From Plantago ovata (Eukaryota > Streptophyta > Magnoliopsida > Lamiales > Plantaginaceae), in assembly GCA_028274465.1 (NCBI GenBank), contig CM051456.1:79718753-79782752 (forward strand): a stretch of DNA of 64,000 nucleotides, in the 5' to 3' direction. The notes beneath the pieces are model-generated. The model saw nothing but the letters and a program-made list of their open reading frames with translations, searched no databases and was not told where the DNA came from. Each line of letters opens with the position of its first letter. Position 1 is the stretch's first letter. Made by a program: the position numbers and the translations under genes. Positions 1 to 10,040 of the stretch are shown here, in pieces.

Positions 1-1410
1 GGAAACCGCAGAAGCCGTCTGGGTAGTTTTCGAAAGGCTTGCTAAGGGTTCGCAGTTCAAGGACCCAAGAGCGATGGTTAGGAGACGTGGACCTGAAGCT
101 CCACCGACTCAAGAAGCCCCTATGTATAGGGGGGATGGGGATCAATTCGAGTGCTTTACCAAGGAATTGAAGCAAGTCCTCAAGAGCGCCACTGGAACAT
201 CTGTTTCAAACAAAGTTTGCCGAATATGTAAGAACTATGGACATGGAGCTCATATGTGTAGATCGGAGCTTGCATACGATGATGGCAACTGGACTCAAGG
301 AGGCGAAGAGGAAGCCTTTTCTACGGAGATTGGTACTCAACAAGCTAGCTACGGACAAGATGGTAGGAATCCTCGAGGTGGATTTTGGAGAAGAGGGTTC
401 CGAAACAATCAAGGATACGCACCAGCTAGCCAAACTTATGGCCCTAACCAAGACCGTAGTAGGCTTAACTATGGTAATGACCACTGCGAAAACCCCGCTC
501 CGAAAGAGCCACCGAAGTTGAAGTCGGCTTAACTGATGGAGAAGTTGCAGAAGATGGTTGATCACACCCAAAGTTTTCTCAAACGTTATGAAGAAGATTC
601 TGAGAAGACTAGGGCAAGGCTTGATAGGTTGGAAGAGAGCACTAGGCTTGCCCATCAAAAGATGCAATAGTTGAGCGACCGAGGAGCAAGTAGGGAACAA
701 GGCAAGCTGCCTAGCAACACTGAGAAGTCGATGTCCATTACCTTGGCTGGTGATCTGCCTGTCGAAATCACCATCAAGAAGACTGCTAAGTGCGAGTGTT
801 GCAAGAAGGAAGAACCTCCACAGGCTAAGGAAGAAGAGAAGGACCTTGGTTCGATGAGAGTGAAGAGGAGCAAGAGGATCCCGAGCCACTCCCTCAAAGT
901 TTCGATATTAAGGTGGGGATTGGTGAGCTTGAAGATGTCCATGCCACACTAGACACGGGATCCTACTCTAATGTGCTCCCTTTGAATGTGTTCGAAAAGA
1001 GTAGCCTTGGAAAACTATCTGAGCATAAGGCTATTGTGCAACTGGCGGATGGATCCTTTGTGAGACCCGAAGGCATTGTGAAGAATGTATTGGTCAAGAT
1101 TGGTGAAGCTTCTGTATACACCAATTTTGTAGTTATGCCGGCGTCTATACCTGGGACGGGTGATGTCGTTCTCTTGGGGCGAACGTTCTTGACTAAGCTA
1201 CGCTCCGTGATGGACATCTACCGAAGGACTTGCACTATTGAGGTGGATGGCAAGCGACATGTGTTGCGAGCCATATCTGATCCACCTTATACTTCTCACA
1301 CTATTAACTACTGTGGTCTTGCTGCCTCTGTTCATTCTTATTCACAGGTTCGTGGCATGAGGAGGAGATCCATGAAGGGGAAGTCTAGTACCCTCAAGAA
1401 GAAGAGCTAG
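1..1410 (+). pseudogene. Gag C-terminus plus retropepsin-like protease (AthN-1), broken
   Basis: The reading frame is open from base 2. It contains an intact CX2CX4HX4C zinc knuckle (CRICKNYGHGAHMC, about 220-260), an Arg/Gly/Asn-rich stretch, then a charged linker. The frame is closed by TAA at 530-532 (CAA in the AthN-2 copy) and TAG at 668-670 (GAG in AthN-2). A single-base deletion near 855 moves the protease into another frame, open from about 913 to 1410. The protease has the DTGS active-site motif at about 952-963 and a C-terminal LLGRTFL flap-side motif at about 1174-1194, as in plant Ty3/gypsy retropepsins. The product would act in particle assembly and Gag processing. Too decayed to be functional. 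The family's gag-PR is one frame in the sister copies, apart from a TGA. Confidence 0.85.
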
Positions 1411-3063
1411 GCGCAGACAGGAGTCGAGTCAAAGACTTTAAACAATGGCGCTATCCGGGAGGCAACCCGGAGTTTTTATCGCTTTCTTTACCGCTTTATG
1501 GCATGCATATCATTGTGTTTTATTTTATATTTTAGTATGTTTTTGGTTTCTCACGAGTTTCCTTGAGTACTATAGGGTACAGGTACAAGTTTAGCTCTCA
1601 CCTTAAATCCACTTTCGACGTTCGGGACGAGCGACGACGTTCAGGTTTGGGGGGAGGTTATCGCTGGTTATCTCTATACTTGTCTTGCTTATGATTACTC
1701 GTGAAACCTTTTGTTTGCATTTGCATTTGCACGTTTACCGCTTTCTTAGTTTTTAGGTTGCATTCACTACATTCATCCTAGGATAGTCTTGCATGTTTTA
1801 TGAGAAATTTATTGCCAAATTTTTTTAACTCTTTTATTGGGTAGATCAACTAACTATGGCATTAATCATATGCTTCATCTCTATGAATTTGTTTGAGGTT
1901 TTTCTCGCTTGGCTTGTCACATTTATGTATTGCACATAGTTAGGCTTGGTAGTCTCGACACCACTTAGTGGTGTTTTCTCTACTGCGGTTCACGAAGGCC
2001 TTTATAATAGGATGATGCATGTTAGGGTCGTATGGTTGTTTTCCCGAGTAATTATGTACCTAAGAGGCAACAAGTCTTCACCATGCTTTGAGATTGCTAA
2101 ATGCCTAGGAAGGAGGTAGTGTGAGGTTGTGTGATCCTTTGTTTCTAACCTATTCTTTCGAATAGGTTTGGGGAGGGGGTTACGCTATCATTAGACTTGT
2201 TTTTCGTTTTTCATTCCTGTGTTGTGAGTTTATTTTTCCTTTTCTCGTAAATTTTGTACTCCAACCTATTCTTTCGAATAGGTTTTGGGAAGTCGTTTGT
2301 GAGTCATTTTGTTTCTCTTTTCGTTGTGCTACTGCTGGCTAAAAAATATCGAAAAAAAGAAAGAAATATTCCAGGAAAAAAGAAAAAAAGAAAAAAAGAA
2401 AAAAAAAAAGGGAAAAAGACCCCAAAAAAGCAAAGAAGGGTCCAAAAAGAAAGCCAAATAGCAGTTTAGCAAAGTGTTGTGTCTCATTTTTCAATTCTTG
2501 TAATGTTCGTAATCGTGTTGTAATTTCTATGTTTTCTTTTGTTTTTGAGTGTCATCTGTTCTAGACCACCCTCGTCCTGCCATTCAGGAAGTGGTGAATA
2601 GCTTAAGACTTTGCTTGAGAGATGGGTAGAATAGGGGAGTGTTATCTTTTATAGGGAACCCTCCTTCGTTTGATGAGAGTCAGTACTGGTTCGACCTCTT
2701 TGAGGAAAAGTGTTAACTTGGTGAACAACAGTAAGTCCTGAGTTTCATAGGCACGGGACAACCATTCGTATCTTAACATGTTTCATTACGTCGTCACTGA
2801 CTAGGTCCAGGTAGAGAATGTTACGAGAGACTATCTTGTCTTGACATAAGGGCTTATGTGGATGAGTATGAGTCAATCGAGGCATTCTTCAACCTATATT
2901 CATGTTTTCATTTATATGGTTTTTGTTCATATGTTTTTTGATAGATTCAGTAGATTAGTTCATTTTATTTGGCATGAGACTCCATTTTGTGTGTTGCATT
3001 GTTTTTTGCATTAGAGTCTAGCTTAGTTGCTTGAGGGCAAGCAAAGGTTCGGTTTGGGGAGTT
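1411..3063 (+). other. AthN-1 3' noncoding region with hairpins, A-rich block and polypurine tract
   Basis: No credible gene. Just after the protease stop, the motif CCGGGAGGCAACCCGG (about 1456-1471) can form a 5-bp stem; a GGGAGGCAACCC element after the last ORF is familiar from Athila-type elements. A PPT-like tract with six consecutive G's lies near 1646-1660. Two copies of a 22-nt perfect inverted repeat, AACCTATTC-TTTC-GAATAGGTT, sit at 2147-2168 and 2263-2284; the first is followed by TGGGGAGGGGG. A low-complexity A/G block lies at 2338-2460. The final PPT is GGTTTGGGGAGTT at 3051-3063. Bases 1505-1710 differ entirely from the corresponding stretch of AthN-2 and AthN-3, which carry a 2-kb env-like module there. 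Confidence 0.75.
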
Positions 3064-4281
3064 TGATGAATGTGTATTTTACACTTTCATTAGAGTCTTT
3101 TTCACCTATTTGAGCTATCCTCTATGTTAATTTAGTTATATTTAAGTGCATTTTATTAGAATAGCGTCACGTTTCCCTTTAGTTTTTATTTTACAGGTTT
3201 TGGTTGAAAAACGAGGATTTCCGGGCAATTATATTGAAGTTAACAAGGAATTGGTGTTCCAGAAGCCTAATTGGAGTATCTGAAGGTTTCTGGATAGGAT
3301 TTGAAGTCTAAGGGTCGAATCTGGAGGTTAGAAGGCCACTAGAAGTCAGAAACCGAGTCCGAAAAGGGGAAGAAATCCAAAAACGCGTCGAAAACGCGTA
3401 AATTCCCGAAAAATACTCCTGGGCGAATCGCCCGGGATGTGGGTCGAATCGCCCCACACCAGGCGACTCGCCCGGTGTGTGGGGCCCTTCGCCCCATACT
3501 ATTTCGAGGCCTATATATAGTTGCTCATTTTTTCTCCGATTTTCATAATTTTCCAGACCTATTCTCTCACCTTTCTCTGTAGTTTTAGGTAGGAACTTCC
3601 CAGAGCCTGTTCTGGGGGTTCATAGCTTAGGAGATACTTTTTCAAAGCAGTTTGGAGCTTGTAATATCGCGATTCTTCGGAGACTGACAACCTTCGGTAA
3701 CATTGTATCTTAATGTTTTCTACTTATTTTTATATATCTTTCAACATGTTTTCTTCTATGATTTCTGTTGATTGCATGACGACTATGAGTAGCTAAACTT
3801 CTCGTTGGTGATAGTATGTGAATTCTTAGCGAAGGGTTGATAATTATGCTTTATTTCTTTGATCTATTTAAATCTATATCTTCGTATTGTTGATTAATTA
3901 TTGCACACAATTGGACAAATTCATTGGTCTTCGACCTATCTAAATCTATATCTTCGTAGTGTTTGATAATTACAACAGGACAATTCATTGATCAAAGATC
4001 TCCATGCAAAACCGAGGAATTTACGCATGATTATTAACCCGTTATGCTTTGAAGGACCATACTATCACCAATCTCCATTATCTGTTAAGAAAAACCTTTG
4101 CTAAATCGTCTGCTGTTTTATATTCTCAAATTAGATTTGATAAAGCTAGTTATAGTCCTTAGAGATCGACACTCGAGGTTATTCTACTGGTACACTGCGG
4201 TTTTCGTTGTAGTTGTGAATTGCCTTTGGCTAAATAACAAATTTATTTGATACGTTGGACCCGACATCCACGTGTTCGTCA
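3064..4281 (+). repeat. 3' LTR of AthN-1
   Basis: Starts TGATGAATG and ends GTTCGTCA, a mutated form of the family's GTTCATCA end. It aligns along its whole length with the LTRs at 18536-19788 and 25549-26790. The GC-rich palindrome array is at about 3418-3499 and the TATA box TATATATA at about 3512-3519. Relative to AthN-2, a block of about 36 bp is missing near 3851, where TGCT repeats flank the gap. The right neighbour is AthA RT sequence on the other strand. Confidence 0.9.
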
Positions 4282-5580
4282 CAAGGCGGTTTAGCATGTC
4301 ATCTATAAATGGTAAAGGGAAGTGGTCTTTCTTAGTGGCGGCATTTAATCTTCTATAGTCAATGCACATCCGCCATCTAGTGGTCTTCCTAACCGGTACC
4401 AACTCTCCCTTTTCATTCTCTTCCACAGTGACTCCTGATTTGTTAGGACTACATGTACTGGGCTCACTCATCGACTATCAGGAATGGGGTAAATCATATC
4501 GACATCTAGCAACTTGATCACTTCTTTCTTTACCACCTCTTGCATGGCCGGATTTATCCTTCGCTGAGGTTGCCTAACGGGTTTGGCATCTTGTTCTAGA
4601 GTGATGTTGTGCACACACCGAGTAAGGCTAATTCCTTTGATATCACTAATCCCCCATCCTATCGCTGCAGAATTTTCTTTCAAAACTTCAATTAGCCTAC
4701 TTTCTTCGTCGTTGGAGAGATGTGAGGAGATGATCACATGCTTCTTCTGATTTTCTCCTAAGTAGACATACTTGAGGTGCGCAGGAAGTGGCTCTAATTC
4801 TAGGCTAGGCTCTTCAGGAAATTTACTTTCTTCCTCTTCTTCATCAAAAGGTTCAAGCACTTTTTCTCCTACGGGAATTTCTGGGGTGCTATCCATTATG
4901 TCAACTAGTTCCCTTGCTTCTTCGGTCATGTAGCATGTCTCAGTCTGCATGGTTAGTGCCTCCTCAAGTGGCTCATGATTATCATAGCAATGATGGAATT
5001 CGGAAATCATGGAATCATAGCAATCGACAAAATTTAACTCTTCCGCGACTTCCTTATCTCCGATGCTACATCCGACCAATTCAATCTTCTCACCCATTAC
5101 CTCCATGGTAATTTTCTTGCCTTTAAGTTCAAGGCATGGGTTGGTAGTTGCCATGAATGGTCTCCCAAGTAGTACTACGTGCTCGCGAATATGGCTCTTT
5201 CCCTCGTCTGCAGATTTCATTACTACAAAATCAGCTGGAATTATCAATTTGTCCACCTTCACACGGATATCCTCTATTATCACGACTGGCCTCTTCACAC
5301 TTTGGTCCGCCATTTGGACGACCATGTCAGTTGGTGTCAGTTCTCCGAGATCCAGGGCCTTGTATACCGAATAGGGCATTAAGTTAATGCCAGCCCCTAT
5401 GTCAAGCATTGCCTTTGTGGTCCGACCATTCCCTAAAGCGATGTTGATGATGAAACTTCCAGGATCTTTTTTCTTCACAGGTAATCCGGCAATTGAGTTT
5501 ACCGTTTCAACCCCATTCACTTCCTTTCCTGAAGTAACCTTTTGTTCTTTATCTCACGAAAGAATTTCGTATAAGCCGGA
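4282..5580 (-). pseudogene. Protease and N-terminal reverse transcriptase (AthA), interrupted
   Basis: The translation shows the Athila pre-protease segment, a retropepsin-like core with DIGAGINLMP in place of DTG/DLGAS..., the VLLGRPFM motif, then the region leading into RT: PVRQPQRRINPAMQEVVKKE (about 4545-4600), and after a frameshift near 4470 WRMCIDYRRLNAATKKDHFP (about 4320-4380) and FIDDMLNRL. This is standard Athila RT up to motif B. A stop at 4468-4470 separates the two frames. Beyond codon FIDDMLNRLV the sequence becomes AthN-1 LTR, so catalytic YVDD, RNase H and integrase are not in this window. Role: polyprotein maturation and reverse transcription; clearly non-functional here. 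Confidence 0.88.
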
Positions 5581-5590
5581 ATGTTTTGGA

Positions 5591-7057
5591 TCAACTCCAA
5601 GAGAGGCACATTGACTTCCACCTTTTAGAGGCGTTGGAATAGAGGTGACTCTTGAATATCTTCTTGGCTGGCTTGATCCGACTTGAGAATGGTACATGTG
5701 GTTTTGGAGGCACATATGGATTAGAAGATTTGTGAAGTTCCGCTGGTGTAGGAGTTCCTACTACGACTTCATCATCACCTATGTCTTCCACAAATGGTCT
5801 GGGTTCATCATTCTTTTTTGGAACTTCTTGAGGTTCTTGGGAACTTTCGCTAACCTCTTGTTCTGTGCTTGGTCCTGCATTTTCGGTCCCAGTAGATTCA
5901 ACACGTTTAGGACGCACGAAGTTAGGAATTTTGGTCATCTTGCCTCCACGGAGTAGTAGATTCACTTCTTCGCACTCATTCTCCTCGGTAGTAACAGTTG
6001 GAAGTGGCTCGGGATCAGTTTTAGGTGTCACATCGGGGGAACTGGGGTCGTCCAATTCCCTGGAGCTGGGGGGTGATTCGCCCCCCACATCGGGCGGTTC
6101 GCCCCCCACTTCCAGGGGGGCGTCTTCGACTGCTTTTCCGCACTTTTCACACTTCAGCAGACTAAGCTCCATGATAAGCTGCTCAGTTACTTCGACCGCT
6201 TCAAAAGCCTTTTCGATGCGAAGATTGTTTTGAGCTTGCTCTGTGTGTGCTATCTCAAAAACACTCTCAATGGCTTTAATCCCTGCGTAAAACGCAAGTT
6301 CCTCCTCTTCACTGATATCTTCGTCTTCAGAATATCCTTCGTATAAGCCTTCAGTTTCGCCCCGATTTGAATATACGTTGGTGACTTGACTCGACATTAT
6401 CTTCTCGGGTTGTGCAGATCCATTGGCGTACTTTTGAAAGACCTTCTCTGCCTCTTCAACTGTACATTCTTCTAAATCTCCACACATCCCATCCACTTGA
6501 AGCCTAACATCATCACGTAGTCCACCAACAAAATACCAAATCAGCTCCCCATCGTCGAAACGGTGATGGGGGCACTCACGTTTATACAACTCAAAACGTT
6601 CATAGGTGTCACAGAACCGCTCGTACTCTCCCTACTTGAAGTGTTCAATCCGATTCCGTAGTGCAATCGTCTCATGGAAAGGCATGAAATGCGCCAAGAA
6701 CTCCTCTACTACTTGGCTCCAGGTCCTCAGTGATCCTGGTGATAACCTTGCTATCCAAATCCTCGGTTCGTATCCCAAAGCAAAAGAAAATAATTTCCTG
6801 CATAATTGATCCTCGGTGAACCCCTTTGCTGGAACTTTTGCTATTTCCTCTTCATAGGACCTGATGAAGCTTAACGGATTCATCCCCACTCCATCTTCGA
6901 ACCTCGGTATCCTTCTCACTACATCACTCGTTACCTCATACCCCAATAACTCTTCTTCCAAGTATATAGCTGACCCTTTCTTGACTTGCGAGAACGTAGG
7001 TGTCAAGCGAGCTTTTAAGGTCGTCATACCTGGAAATCTGGAACAGGAGTAACTCAA
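5591..7057 (-). pseudogene. Gag (AthA), with one in-frame TAG and a 3' frameshift
   Basis: Retrotransposon Gag. The N-terminal half has the typical capsid pattern (RTWSQVVEEFLAHFMP ... RNRIEHF), then after an in-frame TAG at 6632-6634 ERFELYKRECPHHRFDDGEL, the Athila hallmark CPHHG-like segment, which continues in the same frame. The C-terminal third is acidic and Pro-rich, with a repeated GGEPP/GGESPP peptide (about 6060-6120) encoded by copies of the GC-rich palindrome otherwise found in the LTRs. Only a partial CEKCG is seen in place of a zinc knuckle. The frame ends near 5591 after a frameshift; downstream residues resembling the Athila pre-protease segment continue in another frame. Start: ATG at 7057 or ATG 30 bases later; undecided. 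Confidence 0.85.
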
Positions 7058-7245
7058 AATTGAAAATTAGTCTCGTTAGAAATCTCGAAGATCAAGAAAA
7101 TTTCTAGAAATCACTACAAAATCGAAAAACTACTAAGACTAGGAAAGGAGTATCAAAGAGAGATTAAATAGGAAAATAAAAACAACTAGAACTAGGAATT
7201 GAATGCGGAAAATATAAAAAAGCTAAACAGAAAAAAGGAGTATAG
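7058..7245 (-). other. AthA untranslated leader
   Basis: A/T-rich reverse-strand stretch between PBS and the first gag ATG. No other ORF or element is seen. It resembles the leader downstream of the PBS in AthN-2 (19810-19934), including the ACTATACTC just after the PBS. Confidence 0.6.
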
Positions 7246-7263
7246 TCTCCGGCAACGGCGCCA
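7246..7263 (-). other. Primer-binding site of AthA (tRNA-Asp type)
   Basis: On the reverse strand this reads TGGCGCCGTTGCCGGAGA, three bases inside the 5' LTR. It matches the complement of the plant tRNA-Asp 3' end (TCCCCGGCAACGGCGCCA) at 17 of 18 bases. This is the PBS used by Athila-type elements and primes minus-strand DNA synthesis. Confidence 0.9.
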
Positions 7264-7266
7264 ATT

Positions 7267-8444
7267 TGATGAAGGGGTTTGTCAGACTCAATTAATCAAA
7301 TAAATTTGTATTAAGCCAAAGGCAATTCACAACTACAACGAAAACCGTAGTGTAGCAGGAGAATAACCTCGAGTGTCGATCTCTAAGGACTATAACTAGC
7401 TTTATCTAATCTAACTTAAGAATATAAAATCAACAGACGACTTAGCAAAGGTTTTTCTTAACAGATAATAGAGATTGGTGATAGTATGGTCATTCAAAGC
7501 ATAGCAGGTTAATAATCATGCATGAAGTCCTCGGTTTTGCATAGAGATCTTTGATCAATGAATTGTCCAATTGTGTTTCGTAATTATTCAACACTACGAA
7601 GATAAAGGTTTTAGATAGATCAAAGAAATAAAGCAATAACTCAAAGTATAATGCGCGATATAGCCAATAGCATAATTATTAACGCTTCACTAAGAAATCA
7701 CATACTATCACCAACGAGAAGTTTAGCTACTCATAGATGTCATGCAATCAACAGAAATCATAGTAAGATTGAATGAAAACATGTTGAAAGATAAATAAAT
7801 ATAAATTGAAAAACTGTAAGATACAATGTTACCGAAGGTTGTCAATCTCCGAAGAATCGCGATCTTACAACCTCCAAAACGCTAAGAAAAAGTATCTCCT
7901 AAGCTAAGAATCCCCAGAACAGGCTCTGGAGAATTCCTACCTAAAACTAATGAGAAAGGTGAGAGAAAAGGTTTGGGAAAGTATGAAAAACGGAGAAAAC
8001 TGAGCAACTATATATAGTGATTCGGCAGGTGTGGGGCGAGTCGCCCCACACAACGGGCGATTCGCCCCACGTCCCGGGCGACTCGCCCGGGACGGTTTTT
8101 CGGCCTTTTACGCGTTTTCGATGCGTTTTGGATTTCTTCTCCTTTTCGGACTTGGTTTTTGCCTTGTAGTGACCTTTTAGCCTTCAGACTCGACCCCTAG
8201 ACTTCAAATCCTATCCGGAATCTTCTGGATACTCCAAATAGGCCTTCGGAACACCAATTCCTTGTCTACTTCAATATAATTGCCTGAAAAACATCGTTTT
8301 TCACCCAAAACCTGTAAAATACAAACTAAAGGGAAACGTGACACTATTATAATAAAATGCACTAAAATATAGCTAAATTAACATAGAGGATAGCTAAAAT
8401 AGGTGAAAAAGACACAAATGAAAGTGTAAAATACACGTTCATCA
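7267..8444 (-). repeat. 5' LTR of AthA
   Basis: Plus-strand TGATGAAGG...CGTTCATCA, 1178 bp, i.e. the same terminal inverted repeat as the AthN LTRs. On the reverse strand, U3 runs from 8444. The palindrome array (8029-8093) is followed by the TATA box TATATATA (8009-8016) and a leader region matching the AthN LTRs. The AthN-like LTR shows that AthA and AthN belong to one mobilisation group. The right flank at 8445 is CTTAT; the partner duplication is not in the window. Confidence 0.9.
8029..8093 (-). promoter_or_regulatory. GC-rich palindrome array upstream of the AthA LTR TATA box
   Basis: Two perfect 23-bp palindromes with a single central base: 8029-8051 (arms GTGTGGGGCGA/TCGCCCCACAC around G) and 8071-8093 (arms GTCCCGGGCGA/TCGCCCGGGAC around C). 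A weaker GGGCGATTCGCCCC lies between them. The TATA box is 13 bp from the nearer palindrome in the direction of transcription. A promoter role is an inference from position and conservation across all LTRs of the group. Confidence 0.7.
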
Positions 8445-8492
8445 CTTATAAACAAATTTAATTTGTGAAAAAACGACTCATCAAATCACAGC
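8445..8492. other. Short unassigned flank between AthA and the Tat-like fragment
   Basis: A/T-rich 48 bp (CTTATAAACAAATTTAATTT...). Nothing recognisable; it may be decayed target sequence of either neighbour. Confidence 0.4.
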
Positions 8493-9129
8493 CGACAACC
8501 TACGGATTAGAATCGAAAAATATAGCCGGTAAATGGGAGCATTCATACTCTCACGATTGCCGGAGGACTAGCGGGAGGTGACACTCGGAACCAAAGGGAA
8601 ATCACAGCCGACAACCTTCGGATTCGAGACGAAAAATATGGCCAGGTCGCTCTACCAGGAACCAATGTCATTTCCTTTGACGATAGTGAGATCCCTTTGA
8701 GGCATGTCGGAGGAGGAAACATCTATGACCCAAGTGTTCCCCTGGTGCTCGCTCTAGATGTGCAATCTTACAAACGTGGAAGAATTTTGGTTGACACCGG
8801 ATGTTCGGCCAACTTAATCTTCACTGGCACTCTGAAGCGAATGCGCATGAACCTGAGGGAAGGCTTAGAGAAGTAAGGAGTGCTCTGGTAGGCTTCGGAG
8901 GGCCACCCATAATGCCTCTGGGAAGCATCACTTCGACAGTCTCAATGGGGACTTCCCCCCGAAGGGTCACTCACCATGTTTCCTTTGTGGTCGTCGATAT
9001 GCCCTTTGACTACTTTGCGGTAATAGGTAGGCCGGCCCTAGCAGAATATCAGGCTATAGTGGTAACGGTCCACAACAAGTTGAAATTCCCAATTTTAATG
9101 GGGACGGGACAAGAGGTCGGAAATATTGG
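8493..9129 (+). pseudogene. Tat-like Ty3/gypsy protease fragment (older copy)
   Basis: Nearly collinear with 12078-12680 of the adjacent Tat-like element. It carries the protease motif ILVDTGCSANLIF (about 8785-8825), then after a frameshift the flap region and AVIGRPALAEYQAIV (about 9021-9065). It stops abruptly at 9128 where the next element's LTR begins. A segment of about 30 bp (8496-8526) is repeated at 8604-8640, a local partial tandem duplication absent from the other copy. Non-functional; probably the target into which the next element inserted. Confidence 0.8.
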
Positions 9130-9964
9130 TGTTAGAATACGTCCAGTCAGCATTTACGAAATGGAGCGGTCTAGGAGCGCGGCAAAGCTCTAAAGGACTA
9201 CCCTCAAAGGGCTCGACCACCCTTCTAGGTACGTCACCTCAGGGTGGTTTGACCAGCATAGGTCCCGATCCGTGTGAAGAGGTCGCCCTACAAGAAAACT
9301 CACCAAGGACAAGCTGACAGAGTGGATCGAGAAGCATCCCTAGGGAGCGACCACACTTGGTGGTCGATCGAGGACCTTACATCAAGGAAATATCCTCAAG
9401 AGATAGCCAGACAGAGCACTACTCGATCGGTGACTCCAGAGGTAGGGTGCGAGCACCTAGATCGACCATATCTGGTCGGTCCCTGGGTGGCCCACCTTCC
9501 AGAAGGATCCATCAGCCTTGAAATGTCTAGAATGCCCTCTAAACCCTAGGACAAATGTTAGGGTCAAGTCCCATGGACCTCCTGAATGGGCTTGGGCCAA
9601 AGGAGGCTTCAATCTCAGATGGACACTTGTCACGATCCTACATAAAGTGACAATAAAATATGAGAATATAAGGGGACCTCATTCAAGATCCCAAGGTAAG
9701 CAATCAATACTCACTTACCCTCAATATTTCTCTCACTAGGGAAGCCTACAACTCCCTACACGTAAAGTCGTCACTCCGGTCTGATATCCTATGGACCGGG
9801 TAAAAGACATTAACCCCCCCCCCACCTAGTTCGTTTCAGGTACCAGGAAACCACTAGGAGCCTACTTGAAATCAAAGGAGCATCCTTCAAGTGAAGACCA
9901 AACTATTACCCTTTGGAGAAGACGTAAGACGAATTAGACAGAAAGAACGAATTACCCTTCAACA
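9130..9964 (+). repeat. Putative 5' LTR of the Tat-like element
   Basis: Begins TGTTAGAA and ends TTCAACA, giving short TG...CA inverted ends. It begins where homology of the upstream protease fragment breaks off and ends two bases before a PBS-like sequence. No partner LTR is in the window, so borders rest on these two points. A run of nine C's lies at about 9814-9823. No gene is supported in this 835-bp stretch; the short ORFs look like chance. Confidence 0.6.
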
Positions 9965-9966
9965 TT

Positions 9967-9984
9967 TGAAGCCGTCTGTGGGAA
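9967..9984 (+). other. Primer-binding-site-like sequence of the Tat-like element
   Basis: TGAAGCCGTCTGTGGGAA two bases after the LTR end. It differs at two positions from the TGGCGCCGTCTGTGGGAA PBS I recall from Tat/RIRE2-type elements. The position is right; the tRNA assignment is left open. Confidence 0.6.
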
Positions 9985-10040
9985 CCTGATCAAAAGGTCA
10001 TTCCCAGCCCTACTGGTCGAGCGAAGAGACACTCCACGAA

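Larger units (their letters stand above)
1..4281 (+). mobile_element. AthN-1: non-autonomous Athila-like Ty3/gypsy element, 3' part
   Basis: The left edge of the window cuts this element inside gag. Visible order: gag C-terminus, aspartic protease, long 3' noncoding region, polypurine tract (3051-3063), 3' LTR (3064-4281). No RT, RNase H or integrase lies between the protease stop at 1410 and the LTR. Two other copies of the family (18536-26790 and 48209-56419) share this layout. The right border falls inside the reverse-strand RT gene of AthA, so AthN-1 inserted into AthA; the target duplication would be the 5 bp at 4282-4286, but the left border is outside the window. Lineage call: Athila-type Gag and GGGAGGCAACCC motif. 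Non-autonomy is an inference from the missing pol. Confidence 0.85.
4282..8444 (-). mobile_element. AthA: pol-bearing Athila-like Ty3/gypsy element, 5' part
   Basis: Reverse-strand order: 5' LTR (8444-7267), PBS (7263-7246), gag (from 7057), protease (about 5560-4780) and the start of RT, cut at 4282 by the AthN-1 insertion. The remainder should lie beyond the left edge of the window. Its LTR is clearly similar to the AthN LTRs over the full length, with the same TGATGAA/TTCATCA ends and the same palindrome-TATA arrangement. Its gag is different from AthN gag. This makes AthA (or a relative) the best candidate partner for the pol-less AthN elements. No target duplication can be checked. Confidence 0.85.

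Noticed and set aside
206-889. Long reverse-strand ORF opposite AthN-1 gag (also 20894-21373 and 50476-50754)
   Set aside because: It is the antisense reading of the gag-protease block and appears in each copy because the sense sequence is conserved.
2147-2168. Intrinsic (bacterial-type) terminator
   Set aside because: The hairpin is followed by a G tract, not a U tract, and the context is a plant element.
2254-2469. Lys-rich ORFs over the A/G block (also 24741-24959, 54394-54717 and reverse-strand Phe-rich ones)
   Set aside because: Low-complexity A-rich DNA translates to poly-Lys/Phe in any frame; lengths and frames differ among copies.
9126-9739. Overlapping short ORFs in the Tat-like LTR as genes
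   Set aside because: No recognisable protein features; they lie within a stretch bounded by TG...CA ends and a PBS.
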